DNA of 64,000 nucleotides from Lichenostomus cassidix (taxonomy: Eukaryota > Chordata > Aves > Passeriformes > Meliphagidae), in assembly GCA_008360975.2 (NCBI GenBank), contig CM039211.1, positions 266,038-330,037 on the forward strand, written 5' to 3'. The translations under genes and the position numbers were made by a program. The notes beneath the pieces are model-generated. The model ran no database searches. It was not told where the DNA came from and saw only the letters and a list, made by a program, of their open reading frames with translations. Each line of letters begins with the position of its first letter. Positions within the stretch are counted from its first letter, which is position 1. Positions 20,919 through 32,719 of the stretch are shown one piece after another.

Positions 20919-21510
20919 GCACCGTCACGCCCCGCATCACAGAGCAAGGGCCCTGACACAAGGCGCCCGTGTGGCAAAGGGCCACCCTCGGCCCCCCTGC
21001 AACAGGCGCAGGCAGCGCAAGTGGCGAGGAGCAGCCCCGGGACAGAAAAGGCAAGGCAAAAGGAAAGGCTTCCAGCCCCTTGGTGTGACCCGCTTCTTCC
21101 AATGATGCGAAATGCCTGTGAGAAACTGCTGGCTTTTGGATGGAATTGGGAGTGGACCAAGTCTTCTAAGCAAAATCTCCTTTGCTCCTTACTTCAGGCA
21201 CAGGCACCAAAGCACCCCCATGGGTGCTGCTTTTGGGCCACCACACTCTTGGGCACCACTTGGCCTTGGGGACAGCCCTGGGGATGCTCGGAAGCAGCTG
21301 GGGCCGGCTCAGGCCGCAGGGCCACGGCCAGGCCAAGGCCGCCCGTGCAGCTCCCTCATGGTGCCGGGCACTCTGGCTCGGCCACCATCTGCAGGCCCGG
21401 CCCGGGGCTGGCCGCGGGCACCGATCCTCTGGCGGTGGGCCCACCTATTGTCAAAACCACTGCTCTTTGCTCCCTGGCCTCTGCTTCTTCCTCGACAAGT
21501 TCCAGGAGGC

Positions 21511-21873
21511 TCACGTCGTCTTACTCGTCCTCTTCCCACTCGTCGTCCTCCCTCTGCAAGCTTTGGGCCCCATGGCCTGGACGCTCGCATCTTCCCAGCT
21601 GGAGATTTCCTGGATCAGCCGCGGCTCAGCACAGGCTGCCCCTGGGCTCTCTTCTTGCTGTATTTCTCCAGGGGAGATCTCTGCCTCTTCCCCATGGTCC
21701 CACTGGGGAAGCTCCAGCTCCCCAGCCAAGGCTCCCTCCTCGGTCTCTCGCTGTGCCACGACCGAACCCCTCTCTGCCTCCTGCTGCTGCTGCTCGCTGC
21801 TGGCCTGGGCTCCCAGCGGGGCAGGCCAGGGGCTGGGGGACTGCGACTTGGGCCTTGCCTTGTCCTGCTCCAT
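21511..21873 (-). CDS. U4 M2: 120-residue ORF
   Basis: Open. It differs from U1 at EEAEISPG, SPGAACAE and the last residues (KRTSKTT). Confidence 0.45.
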   Translation of the reverse strand: MEQDKARPKSQSPSPWPAPLGAQASSEQQQQEAERGSVVAQRETEEGALAGELELPQWDHGEEAEISPGEIQQEESPGAACAEPRLIQEISSWEDASVQAMGPKACRGRTTSGKRTSKTT

Positions 21874-22077
21874 GGCTCACACCTGCGGCACAGACGAGTC
21901 CCGGGAGATGCTTGCTGCTGCCACGGCGGCTCTCCTGGGGCACTTGGGTGCCCGACTCTAGTGACAGGAGGTCAACCCCAGCCTCTAAGGAGACGGACAT
22001 GGGGAGCTCACCTACTGAAAGAACTACTGGTCTTTGCTCCCTGGCCTCTGCTTCTTTCTCAAGGAGTTCCAGGAGGC

Positions 22078-22807
22078 TCACATCGTCCCACTTGTCCTCT
22101 TGCCGCTCGTCGTGCTCCCACTGCAAGCCTTGGGCCCCACGCCCTGGACGCTTGCATCTTGCCAGCCGTCCCATGCTACCTCTAGGCCACTGGTGTCCTC
22201 CCAGCCGGACTGCACCGATGGTCTCTTCCCTTTGGTACCTTTGCACACCTCCTGGGCAATGGAGCCTTGCTCTCCAGAAAGCTCTTGGCCAGTGTACTCT
22301 TCCCAGTCTGATTGTTCTTGGTAGTTACTGCCTTCTCGGGGCACATGCTGGGCTCCAGGTGCCTCTGCTCTGGGTGGCTCCTCTGGGGGGCTGTGTGGGG
22401 CAGGAACAGGGCTCTGTGTCCCTGCCAATGGCACCTCCTCAATGAAAGCAGGAGAACCTGGGGCCTTTTCTCCCTGTGCAGCCAGAGTTTTGTGGGTCTC
22501 CTCCTTCCTCCTTCCTCCTTCCTCCTTCCTCCTTCCTCCTTCCTCCTTCCTCCTTCCTCCTTCCTCCTTCCTCCTTCCTCCTTCCTCCTTCCTCCTTCCT
22601 CCTTCCTCCTTCCTCCTTCCTCCTTCCTCCTTCCTCCTCCACCTCCTCTTCTGCAGCACCAGAGTGTGCCTGCTGGGCCGCCATGGGGCTGCCCGGGGCA
22701 GGAGAGGTGCTGGGCAGGGCAGGCGCTGCCTCTGCTCCCCTCTGGGTGCCTGCAGTGCTGAGAGAGCCAGGCCCCTGCTGGGCACAAGGCTGGCCATCTT
22801 CGACCAT
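22078..22807 (-). pseudogene. U4 module M1 with expanded 7-bp repeat
   Basis: Both halves of M1 are present but in different frames. The repeat between them is expanded to about 19 units, 126 bp longer than in U6; 126 is a multiple of three, so the frame stays wrong just as in U6. Confidence 0.65.
22500..22637 (-). repeat. GGAGGAA heptamer array, about 19 units
   Basis: TTCCTCC on plus, perfect tandem. The same site has 1 unit in U3 and U6, 2 in U2, and compound versions in U1 and U5. Each unit changes the reading frame of M1 by one. Confidence 0.95.
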
Positions 22808-22840
22808 GTCTGCGGCCAAGGCTTGGGCACAGAGCCTTGA

Positions 22841-23462
22841 AGGGAAGCTCAGGGAAGGGAAGCTCAGGGAAGGGAAGCTTAGAGAAGGGAAACTGAGGGA
22901 AGTTTAGGGAAAGGAAGGAAAAATTATGGAAGGGAAGGGAAGCTTCGGGAAGGTTTGGGAAGGTTTGGGAAGGTTTGGGAAGGTTTGGGAAGGGAAGGTT
23001 TGGGAAGGGAAGGTTTGGGAAGGGAAGTTTTGGGAAGGGAAGTTTTGGGAAGAGAAGTTTTGGGAAGGGAAGGTTTGGGAAGTTTTGGGAAGGGAAGGGA
23101 AGTTTTGGGAAGGGAAGTTTTGGGAAGGGAAGTTTTGGGAAGTTTTGGGAAGGGAAGTTTTGGGAAGTTTTGGGAAGGGAAGTTTTGGGAAGGGAAGTTT
23201 TGGGAAGTTTTGGGAAGTTTTGGGAAGGGAAGGTTTGGGAAGGGAAGTTTTGGGAAGGGAAGTTTTGGGAAGGGAAGTTTTGGGAAGGGAAGGGAAGGGA
23301 AGGGAAGGGAAGGTTTGGGAAGGGAAGGTTTGGGAAGGGAAGGGAAGGGAAGGGAAGGGAAGGGAAGGGAAGGGAAGGGAGTTTGGGAAGGGAAGGGAAT
23401 AAGGGAAGGGATTTGGGAAGGGAAGTTGGGAAGGGAAGGGAAGGGAAGGTTTGGGAAGGGAA
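22841..23462 (+). repeat. GGGAA satellite array 4
   Basis: Mostly GGGAAGTTTT and GGGAAGGTTT decamers. It occupies the same place between U and block R as array 2 in contig A. Confidence 0.95.
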
Positions 23463-24650
23463 GCCATCCCCCGCATCCCCCAAAGCAAAGAGCCCCTGAG
23501 CCTCAGGAATCTCCCCACCCCTGCAAGAGGCCCCGCCACCAGTAGGACTAGCAATGTCCTTTTAACCCTTTATTTAGGAAATAAATAAATATTTGGTTGT
23601 TTTTCCCTCACACAGTCTCTGCATGGTGCTTCCTCAGCCTCCTGGTGCCTTTGCCCTTCCCCTCATGGCCCACCGTGGCACCCATGTCCTGTGGGGCACA
23701 GCCTGAGGCTGAGGGCCATGGCAGCAGCACCTCTTCCCACAGGAAATCTGCAGCTGCACAGCCCCAGGACAGCAGATGGCAAAGACAGAGAGGGCAGCAG
23801 GGGCAGCTGGTCTTGTCACAGGATGGTTTATCAATGCTCCAATGTCTCTTCCACTCTCTGCATGGCCACTTGTCGTGTTCCACTATGGGGAACTGCAAGG
23901 AGTCCTTTTCAAACCGATGGTCTAGGGTGAAATTAAGTCTACTGGGACAATGTTGTATCTCAGAACTGAAACCGACTTCAGGAGCCTGCAACCAAAGTAA
24001 AACCACAAGACACAAAAGGCCCCCAGACTCAAAAAGCCCAAAAGACAGGACACAAAAGGCCCCAAGCACAAAGCCACAGCTCCAAAGCCACTAAAGACAA
24101 GACATGAAAAAGGCCCAGAGTCACCAAGCCTGCGAGTTTGTGACACAGTTACTTTATAGCCCCTGGCCCTTCCCAAGGTCTGCCTGCTGACAGGAGTCCC
24201 TTGGCCCAGTCCAGCATTTCCCTGCAGTCCAGTGATGGAGAGACCTTTCACCATCTGGCCGGAGAATGTCTCTGCAGGGTACAGTGTCCTTGGTTGTCCC
24301 CTGCTGACTGCCTGTCCATGTGAGACAAGAAATGGTTGCCAGGCAAAGTCTCCCCAGAGACAAGGCTTTCAGCCATCCTCTCCTAGCTGCCTGCTGCAAG
24401 TGGCACATGTGCAATCCCTCCCTCACGGGTGTCTGACAATCAGTGTTGAGACAAATCAAAACCAAATTGGCTCCTCACAGATGTGTTTTACCTAGAACTT
24501 CAGTATCATGTTGTCTACAATTTGTTTGGTGATTTGTTGGGTATTTTTGTTGTTGATCAGCATGTTTATATATTTTGGTCTCAAAGAGCAGGTAAGGTTT
24601 AAATGAAAAGATTGCTGCACATTGTAGATAAATGCTAAAATGATTTGGAA
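23463..24650 (-). other. Block R, copy B, ORF with early stop
   Basis: TATA at 24152-24158 (minus) and AATAAA near 23570. The ATG corresponding to 15371 is followed by TAG at codon 5 (tctttAGtgg), but the remaining frame stays open to 23608. Confidence 0.7.
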
Positions 24651-25740
24651 TATTCTCTGTTGTATTGGAATAAGTGAAAGGCAACTCAAATATCATGTGC
24701 AAACATGAAAATAATAGATAATTCTTGACTTCATTTGGGAGTGCTTTCTATAATTATGGTATTGGCTCAAAATTTAGTGCTAATGCTTACTTCAGTATGC
24801 CTATAATACAATGTCTAAATCAAATAAATCACCATCAAACCATTTAAATTCACTGATTTCAAAAAGAAAAAGGAAGTTCCAGGAAAAATGTCACGCATTT
24901 GGGCTATGAGTATGCGCAGGAACTGTAATGACACACAATGACTGAGTTACATGTGGGGCACTTGTGCCACTCACACAGCCCTGGGATGAACTGATGCTGA
25001 AAAGCCCCAGCAGTGCAGTGAGAAGGGAATACAGAAACACCCCCAGCACCTTTCTGTGCTCTGCTGGCCCTTCAAATGCTTTCCCAGGAGCCACAGCTCA
25101 CAGCCAGAGTCAGGGGCTCATGGGGAGCTCTCGGCGTCCTGGGTCTCTTGCTGGGAGGTCTGAGATGGATTTGGTTGGGATTTCCTCCTCTGCTGGGCCT
25201 GTTCCAGCACCAAGAACACCTTTCAGCACTGGCTTTGGGGCTGGCCTTGTCCCTCACTCTGGAGAAGCAGGTCGCTGTCAGAACTCACATATCCACAGTT
25301 CCTGGCTGGGTTAGCATGTCTTACCCCAGACTGCCCTGGAGACAGCAAGACACAGAGGCTCAATCTGCAAGAAAAGGGGATTTGGTTCCAACTTGCCCCT
25401 TGGACCAGCATGCAGCAAGCCCACCTGGGCCTCCTTCAGCTCTCTTTGTGGGCTGCCAGTTAGCTTCTGTTGGGAATGTAAAGCTTTTACTCTACTTTGC
25501 AAAGTAAATAATGGTGGAAATCCAGCTACACCAAAGCTGAAATTTCACTCTAAACATTACAATTTTCACTTTCCCCTATTCAAGCCAAGAAAAAACCCAA
25601 ACTTGACAGTGAAATCTGTGTGAGCTGGAGGCACAGAGTCCTCCAAGATCATTCATGAGTAGAACAATATTCCAGGGGAAGACTGGCAAAACCAGAGTTT
25701 ACTGATGCTTCATAAAAAGCTTTCCAAAACCTTCCTACCT
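24651..25740. other. Non-coding stretch between block R and the HSF5-like 3' flank
   Basis: Matches 43600-45300 inverted, but lacks about 815 bp that C has at 44132-44955. No domain, repeat or RNA is recognised. Confidence 0.55.
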
Positions 25741-26770
25741 GTGATTGTATTGCAGCCTCCTGAGTTCCTGAAGCCCTCACTCACCTCAGGCTCACTTTGG
25801 GCAGGAAGGGGATGGTTCTGTTTGTGAGATGTGGGGACAGGAGGAGGGAAGACTTTGCAAAGCCTGTCACCAGGGCAGGGCTGCTTTCATTCATGGTGAC
25901 AAGTGGTAGTACTTAAGTTTTTTATTTAATGTGAATGAGGGAGGTGCTGAAGGGCAAAACTTCTCAGGAATAAGGACATGTTGCAAATCCAAAACAAGAG
26001 GGAAGCGCCATTCATCTTTCATGGATGGTGTTAAGTTATTAACAAATCATTTTTGCTGACGATGTACCTAGACAGCACTGATTTAGAGCATTTTATCAGA
26101 CTCCCAGAGTATCCTCACATCTGTTTTGCCACATTTTCTCTCTCTGTTTCATTGTAAATGATTTCTCCTCCCCGGGTGGCTCCTGCTTGGAGCTCTCCGC
26201 TCAGTGGAGTCCCGTTTGCTCAGCAGGCCTTTGCAGTGAGTTATTCCCCAGCATGTGGCTCTGCTGCCATCCCAAATCTGCGGTTTCACTGCCAGCCTGA
26301 CTGAGACTGGGGAGCTGCTGGGCATGGCTGGAGAATTTCCCCCAGTTCCCTTCACTCACTGCCAAAATCCTGCAACATCACCGTGTTTACATCTGCTCAT
26401 TGTTTTGAAAAACACAACTGAATGCTTATTTCAGATAAAAAATTTAATTTATTGAAGATTGTTACACTTGATACATAAATACACAAATATCAAATAAGTT
26501 AAAGATTTAAATTTATTACAGATTTCTAAAACCACACAATCAAAAAATATTCAAATATCAACTTCAGTGTAACAAAACGAATTTATTACATAATAGATAT
26601 ATATTATGTTATGTTATGTTATATAATATTATATTATTAAAACTTAGCACAGACATAAAATTAAAACCAGACATAAATAAATAGAAATAGAAATATACCT
26701 ATACAAACATCAATCTACCTATCTAAATATCCATGTATTTATACATAATTATATAAATCTATAAATATAT
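25741..26770. repeat. 3' flank of HSF5-like locus, copy B
   Basis: Inverted copy of 1500-2548. It contains the dispersed 250-bp block (26160-26400) and an AT-rich segment (26440-26770) with ATGTT units. Confidence 0.8.
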
Positions 26771-27060
26771 GTGGAGGAATTTCAGAAGCCCCATCTTCAC
26801 TCGTTCTCCCTCTGTCTCTTCCTCCCGTGCAGCACAGCCCTCCTGGACTGGGACAGCAGATGGAACATCTGGGAAGCAAAGGGAACACTGAGTCAGTATC
26901 AGGATGTTTCCCTCGGCAGCACCTGCACTTGTGTGAGGGAAGATAAAATCTCAGAGCCTCCCCAGCAGGGTGAGAAAGAAAACGCTGCAGGCCGAGCGGG
27001 CCAGGCTGCTGTGAGCGCAGCCCCGGCGGGACTGTCCCGCAGCCCCTGGCAGCCCGGGGG

Positions 27061-27105
27061 GCACGGCACGGCACGGCACGGCACGGCACGGCACGGCACG
27101 GCACA
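27061..27105 (-). repeat. CCGTG minisatellite, copy B downstream
   Basis: About nine GGCAC units on plus, located 3' of the last exon of the HSF5-like gene. Confidence 0.93.
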
Positions 27106-27322
27106 GCTGCCTTGCCCAAGGACAGACAGCCCCTGGGCCAGCCGGGCAGCTGCGCTGAGCAGCCCCAGCACGGGCAGTGCCCACGGCCAAAGCCCGCGCC
27201 ACCCTCAGCCCAGCCTGCCTCACCGGCCCTGTGGCCTCACCCAGGCTCTCGGGGGGCAGCAGCAGCAGCTCCCTGTTCACTGCTCTTGCTGGTGCCCTTC
27301 AGCTTCTCCCTGATGGCTCTTG

Positions 27323-27357
27323 TCACTCTCCGATGTTCTCGAGGACTTTCAGGGCAG
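27323..27357 (-). CDS. HSF5-like gene copy B, exon 5 (terminal)
   Basis: Acceptor CAG at 27360-27358. In phase with the exon 4 donor it encodes AALKVLENIGE and stops at 27325-27323. Confidence 0.4.
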
Positions 27358-27786
27358 CTGTGGCAAAAGTGGAGGCTCTGAAATTGGTTCCAAGGCCTGG
27401 CAGAGCAGCAGTCCTGGACTCCTCTGAGCTCCCTGCTGGCTCCCTCCATCCCCTCAGCCCTGCCATCCCCTCAGCAAACCTGCAGCGTCCCAGGCTCTTC
27501 AGACCCCCACAGTCCTCTCACCCTACTACTCAGTCCCTTTAAACCCACCCTGTCCCCTTACACCCCACCCAGTTCAGACTGTACCACTTCCCTGTCCCCT
27601 CAGTCCCCACCATCCCCATCAGCTCCTCCACACACCTCAGCCCCACAGCTCCCCCCTGCTCTCCTAGGTTCCCTCCATCCCCACCATCCCCTCTGCTCTC
27701 CCACACCCCTCAGCCCCACCACGACCTCAACATTTCCATCCCTTCAGTGTCACCTCTCCTCAGCCCCCTCAGCCCCTCAGTCTCAC

Positions 27787-27881
27787 CGTCCTTCAGCAGC
27801 TCCTCGGGGGACACCAGCTGCTCCCACCGCTGCAGGGACACCTGGGGCTCCAACTGCTGCTCCGCCCGGCCCGGCTGCCAG
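27787..27881 (-). CDS. HSF5-like gene copy B, exon 4
   Basis: Donor GT at 27786-27785 after a phase-1 end. The best acceptor by pyrimidine tract (before 27881) does not match the phase of the preceding exon; an in-phase AG lies about 97 bp further upstream in weak context. A TATAAATA is close by. The exon start is therefore unsettled. Confidence 0.4.
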
Positions 27882-28262
27882 CTCGGACCCAGCATGGGAA
27901 GAGGGGACAGAGGGGGCACAGGGGGACAGCAAGGGGTGAGAGAGGAAGCAAAGCAGAGAAAGTGGTTAAAAAGCAGCCTATATTTATACCAATAGCAATC
28001 TATGTACCTAAACCTGCATATACCCCTGAATTATAAATATAACTATACCCATTAATAACTAGAACTATATATATCAAAATGTAACTACACATGTATAAAT
28101 GAAACTATGCACTTCTATGCCTACATATATAAAACAGAAACTATATACATCTACAACTACATATCAAAATTTATCTATACAGATCTACAATTACTACAAT
28201 GAAAACATATAAATAGAAATTATATACATCTATAGCTGTAATTACAGACAGAGACATTACAC

Positions 28263-28346
28263 CTGCCTGATATTCATAGGCTCTGTCTCTGTCTGTTCCT
28301 CCCACACAGGGCAGCCCTTCTGGAGAGGTGGATAGGACATGAGTGT
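28263..28346 (-). CDS. HSF5-like gene copy B, candidate exon 3b
   Basis: 84 bp with acceptor TTCCCAG and donor GTGTAA, phase 1 in and phase 1 out, so it can be skipped without changing frame. It encodes a Gly/Arg/Asp-rich peptide (TSPEGLPCVGG). Confidence 0.4.
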
Positions 28347-28993
28347 CTGGGAAGCAAAGGGAACACTGAGTCAATCTTGGCTCTTGTGCACATTTCCCTT
28401 TAGCAGCAATTGTACTTCTATCAGATATGGTCAAATATGGCCTGAAAGGCAGACTCTAACTTGGGCATTTGAAGCCTACACTTTAAAGAACAGGGATCCT
28501 TCCAAGTCTCCCAGTCTGTGTAAAGTATTGAAGTATCCCAAAAGAGTCTCAGCACTCGCAGTGCAAAAGGCACCAAGGAGAGCTTGAAACACACACAGTC
28601 CCAGCTCACACAGAGAAGCTCAGCCTTGTTCTTTCTCTGTGCTGACAGAGAGCCCTCAGTCCTCACTGAAATGGCTGAAGCGGAAAGGTGCTGTCAGCTG
28701 AGTTATGAACCAAACTGGGACAGCCAGCTTGATGACACAAGTGCCAGAAGGTCAGCTTTATTCACTGCTCCTTGTCACACCCCAGGACTCAGGGTCAGTG
28801 CCTCCAGAGAAGCGTGCAGGGCAGGGCTCCAGCGGGGAGGCTGTGCCATTGCCCTGCTTGAGCTCAAGGCACCAGGAAGCACCAAGCCTGCAGACAAGAA
28901 CTCAACTCCTCTGATCTCCCTTCTTTCCTGCCAGAGGCAGGCTTACAGCAGCCACCTCAGACCTCTCTCAACCAAGCTGGGCTCTCTCCTTAC

Positions 28994-29114
28994 CAAGCTC
29001 CTCGGGCTCCAGAGAACTGTTCCCATGGCTCACGGTGCCAGGCAAAGCTCTCTCTGCTGGATCCTTGTTCTCAGGCTCCCCTCCTGAAGACTCTGGGGTG
29101 ACACCAGTGCTCTC
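28994..29114 (-). CDS. HSF5-like gene copy B, exon 3
   Basis: 121 bp. Acceptor after ttccttcaag, donor gtaagg at 28993, phase 0 in and phase 1 out. It encodes a Glu/Pro/Ser-rich segment (ESTGVTPESSGGEPEN, then SLEPEEL). Confidence 0.6.
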
Positions 29115-30116
29115 CTTGAAGGAAAAAGAGAAAGAAATAAACCGTTCTTGCCAATTACATAAAGCACCTGGTTCAACAACTCCATGGCTCACACACTTCA
29201 TCCCTTCTTCCCACACAGGAAGTCTGGCTCCCAAATACCTTCAACAGTGGAGAAGATTGACTTCCCAAACGCATCCAAAAGCTGCCAAAGCTGACAAGGT
29301 TGAACGTGGGGGCCACACTGAACACATGACGTGGGCACTAAGGAACCAGTCCTGCCAGCTCCTGGCACAGGAATGTGCTCCTCTCTCCACAGCCCTGAGC
29401 ACAACAGCCTCATCCAGGATGCAGCTTTGCCACCACTGGATGGGAACACACATCTGTTTGCACAGAGATGCCCAAGAGGAAGGTGCCTGAGCTCCGGAAC
29501 CCAGAGAGCAAGACTGGCCAGTTTGCCCAGCTGAGGATTTCCCAGATACACACTTGACTGGAGGCTGCTGAGAGCACAAGAAAGCTGCAGCTGCAGCACA
29601 TCCCCTCACACGGCTCTGGCAGCACCTACACGCACGGCAGGGCTCACACAGCAGCAGCAGCTGCAGCCCAGCCCTGGCTCTGCCTTGGCCTTCCAGCCAA
29701 AAGGAGGCACAGCCCACAGCTGGTGCTGTAACACAGGCTCCTCTCGCATGCCCCTCCCTGCTCGGGACACTTTGCCTCCAGGGGCAATTCTCCAAACACT
29801 CGTCTGTTATTTTACATCAAACAAAGTCTCTTAGAACCTAAAAATCATCACCATGAACGATGCCCTTGCACTAGGGATTCTTCCCAGGTAAATGAGCACC
29901 CAAACTTGGCAAACACAGGCTCACACCCTACATGTTCACTAAAGGGGGGTCACTTTTTCATTCCCTCTTCTTTTAGAAATTTTGCTTCACCCAGAATAAT
30001 TAAATAACTAAATGTTAATTAAATAAATTCAATTCAACAAACCTCTCCTTGTCAGCCATACAACAACATTCAAAGCTATCAGTCCACCTCCTTTCGTTGA
30101 CATCCAGTGGAGTTAC

Positions 30117-30316
30117 CTGATTCCTTTCAGACACGGATCTCCTGATCTCCCTCAGTTTCCGCAGAACCACGTCAGGATGCCATATCGGTAATTCCTCTTC
30201 CTCACATCCATGCCATGGGGAGCTGGAGGCTGTTGCTGCTGGACTTGTCCTGGAAGGGCCTGGAGGCAGCTCGGAACTCTCAGGCAAGGCAGCACTGAGA
30301 TGCTGCCATGAGGCAG
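30117..30316 (-). CDS. HSF5-like gene copy B, exon 2
   Basis: 200 bp. Acceptor after ctgctgcacag; donor gtaact at 30116. It enters in phase 1, matching exon 1, and leaves in phase 0, matching exon 3. It encodes a Pro/Ser/Ala-rich stretch and then an amphipathic segment (WHPDVVLRKLREIRRSVSE) with helix-like spacing. Confidence 0.65.
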
Positions 30317-30846
30317 CTGTGCAGCAGGAGAAGAGGAAGGAAGAAAGGAAGCAAAGGGAAGACTGGGTCAGTATTGCTCCTCAGCTATGTTTCCTTTGGC
30401 AGCAACTGTACTTCCACCAGGGAAAAGCTAAGATCCTTCCAAGAAGGGTGAGCAAGAACAGCAACCAAATATATACTGTGGGTTTCAAACAACCAATTCC
30501 TGGTCTATTTAGCTCTCCCCTATTCGTTCAACTGTCTCAGAAAACTGTCCCTGTGCAATTCCTTGGCAGGAGGCAGCTGCCAGAACCCCAACCGCCAGAA
30601 CCCCAACTGCCAGGGGTTTTCCCCTCAGCTCCAAAGGGACACGAGGCTCCCTCCAGCTGGCCCTGAGCACGACCGAGCCCTCGGCACTCACACGCACTCA
30701 CGGAGAGCTCGCCAAGCGTGCCCGTGGCCGGGCAAGGAGCAGCGGCAGCCACGGCGCGGGGCTGGGCCAGCTGCAGGCCGAGCGGGCCAGGCTGCTGTGA
30801 GCGCAGCCCCGGCGGGACTGTCCCGCAGCCCCCGGCAGCCCGGGGG

Positions 30847-30877
30847 GCACGGCACGGCACGGCACGGCACGGCACTG
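30847..30877 (-). repeat. CCGTG minisatellite in intron 1, copy B
   Basis: About six GGCAC units on plus. The contig C counterpart is longer (38424-38466). Confidence 0.92.
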
Positions 30878-31014
30878 CTGCCTTGCCCAAGGACAGACAG
30901 CCCCTGGGCCGGCCGGGGCAGCTGCGCTGAGCAGCCCCAGCACGGGCAGCGCCCACGGCCAAAGCCCGCGCCACCCTCGGCCAAAGCCCGCAGCTCCCAG
31001 CCCCGTGCTCTCAC

Positions 31015-32098
31015 CGGCGCTGGGGAGATGCCCGGCGGGGCCGGCCGGCAGCGGCCGCTCCCTGTGCAGCAGGTGGAAGCTGCACGGAGGGCGCCTGAAG
31101 CCGCCCGGCCCGGCAGCCGCTTGGCGCCGCCGCTTCTTGACCTCCCTCCGCCGCTTGACGCGCAGCAGGAGCTGGGGGCGGTCCCGGCGAAACCTGGGGT
31201 TGCTGTAGTGGAGCCAGGCGCCGGCATCGCCCTGCAGCTTGCGAAAGCCGTAGCGATACAGCTGTCGCACGAAGCTGGCGAAGCGCGTGGCTCGGAAGGT
31301 GTGCGGGGCAGGCCCCTGGGCGCCGGCCGGGCTGAGCAGCTCCCGCTCGAAGAGCGAGCGGTCGATGAGCAGCCCCCGGGCCAGGCTGTCCCAGCGCACG
31401 GAGCGGACGCGGGGGCTGTTCACCAGGTGCCACAGCTTGGCGGGGAAGGTGCGGGGGCTGAGCCCGGGGGGCAGAGGGGACTCGTCCATGTCGATCGCCG
31501 CTCGCAGACTGTGGCAGCAACGCCTCAGCGCAACGGCCCCGGCGCGGGCAGGACTTGGCGGGGACAAGCGACACGAGCCAGAGAGAGGCACAGCGCGGGC
31601 ACAGCGCGGGCACAGCGAGTGTGCAGAGATGCAGCTCTGTGAGATCTCTGCCAGCCACCACCGCTCCCCGTAGATGGTCTCCATCCTGGTGCACAGCCAC
31701 ATCTGCAGCACATTTCTTCGCTGACGGAAAAGTTGTGCCCAGACCTCAGGCAGGACACCGCCGACAGCTCGGGCTGGTGTCTCCTGAGGAGAAGAGGGAT
31801 GGGGCGGCACAGGGGGATGGGGACTGTTCCTGTCCTGGCCACCTGGAGCTCTCCCTGCCTGGCTGGTGGCCGCTGGCAGCTGCTCAGGGGCTGTGATGAC
31901 TATCTCCAGATAGTCACCTGCGTCATCAGAAAACCTGACAGTCTCTATTGCTCCTCTGCACAGTGGGCACACGGGATTTATGTGTGTCCACGGCAGGATG
32001 CAGCCCCGGCAGAAACGGTGGCCACAAGGCAGAGCAGAAGCCACGTCAGCAAAGGTGTCCTGGCAGATGGCACAGTTGCCACCTGTCTCTGTGGCCAT
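31015..32098 (-). CDS. RING finger + HSF5-like DNA-binding domain in one ORF (copy B, exon 1)
   Basis: The ATG at 32098 opens a frame without a stop through to a splice donor at 31014 (GTGAGA), 361 codons plus one base. Residues 9-47 form a C3HC4 RING (C9, C12, C25, H27, C30, C33, C44, C47). A Pro/Gln linker and a WLAEISQSCISAHSLC segment follow. At residue 204 comes the HSF methionine (31489), then an HSF-type DNA-binding domain (HSF residues 15-114): FPAKLWHLV, the Trp33 segment, LLIDRSLFERELL, the recognition-helix segment FASFVRQLYRYGF, the FRRDRPQLLLRVKRR end and a basic tail. It resembles HSF5 more than HSF1-4 by the FPAKLW start and the NP-FRRD-PQLL wing. The usual Asn of the recognition motif (RQLN) is Tyr. 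The join depends on an 11-bp unit (GTGCCCGCGCT) that contig C has only once. Translation could start at either methionine. Confidence 0.7.
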
Positions 32099-32467
32099 AT
32101 TTGGCCTCTGCAGCACGTTGGGGAGGGCTGAGGATCAGGAGCTGTTCTCCTTTGCTGGGGTCACACCCTGCAGGAGAGGGGAGGAAGGAGAAGGACACCC
32201 TCCCACCTCCCTACAGCCCTGTCACCAGCCCCACGTCCAACGCAGGGGACGTTTCCCTTCAGTGCTGCAAGCACACGCAGTGCCCGGCTGCCCCAGGCAG
32301 GCAGGGCTGGGCAAACACTGCTGGTTGCTCTGGGTCTGGCACTGGCACCTGCCAAGAACAGGCACCACTCAGCACCACAGAAACCTGGCTCGATCCTCCA
32401 CACCTCGCAGTCGCGCTCGGTAGGAGTTCAGAACGGAGCCAGCCTGGCCCTGGCTCTGCCCACGCCC

Positions 32468-32575
32468 ATATATAAGCAGTGAGGGCTGAGATGTCACAAT
32501 CCAGCACTCGGTGATGTCACAGTCTGCTTCTCCCTGACATCATCCTTCATCATCAGGTGATGTGACAATGTTCCT
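32468..32575 (-). promoter_or_regulatory. TATA promoter with TGACATCA elements, copy B
   Basis: Inverted equivalent of 3770-3869: ATATATA at 32468-32474, with TGATGTCA-type octamers near 32490-32560 on plus. The leader intron acceptor corresponds to about 32168. Confidence 0.6.
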
Positions 32576-32719
32576 GCCTGTGCACATTGTCAGGAGAATG
32601 AATAAAATATTTTTATTCTTGTTTTCAGCTTCGACATTCTGATTTTGCTCTCCCTTGTACACCTGTGTCATGTGTACATGTAGAGCTGCTCCTGACCACA
32701 GCCAAGGTTTTCTCTGAGA

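Noticed and set aside
22500..22637. CRISPR-like array
   Set aside because: Direct tandem heptamer without spacers in a vertebrate genome; none of the repeats here has the repeat-spacer pattern.
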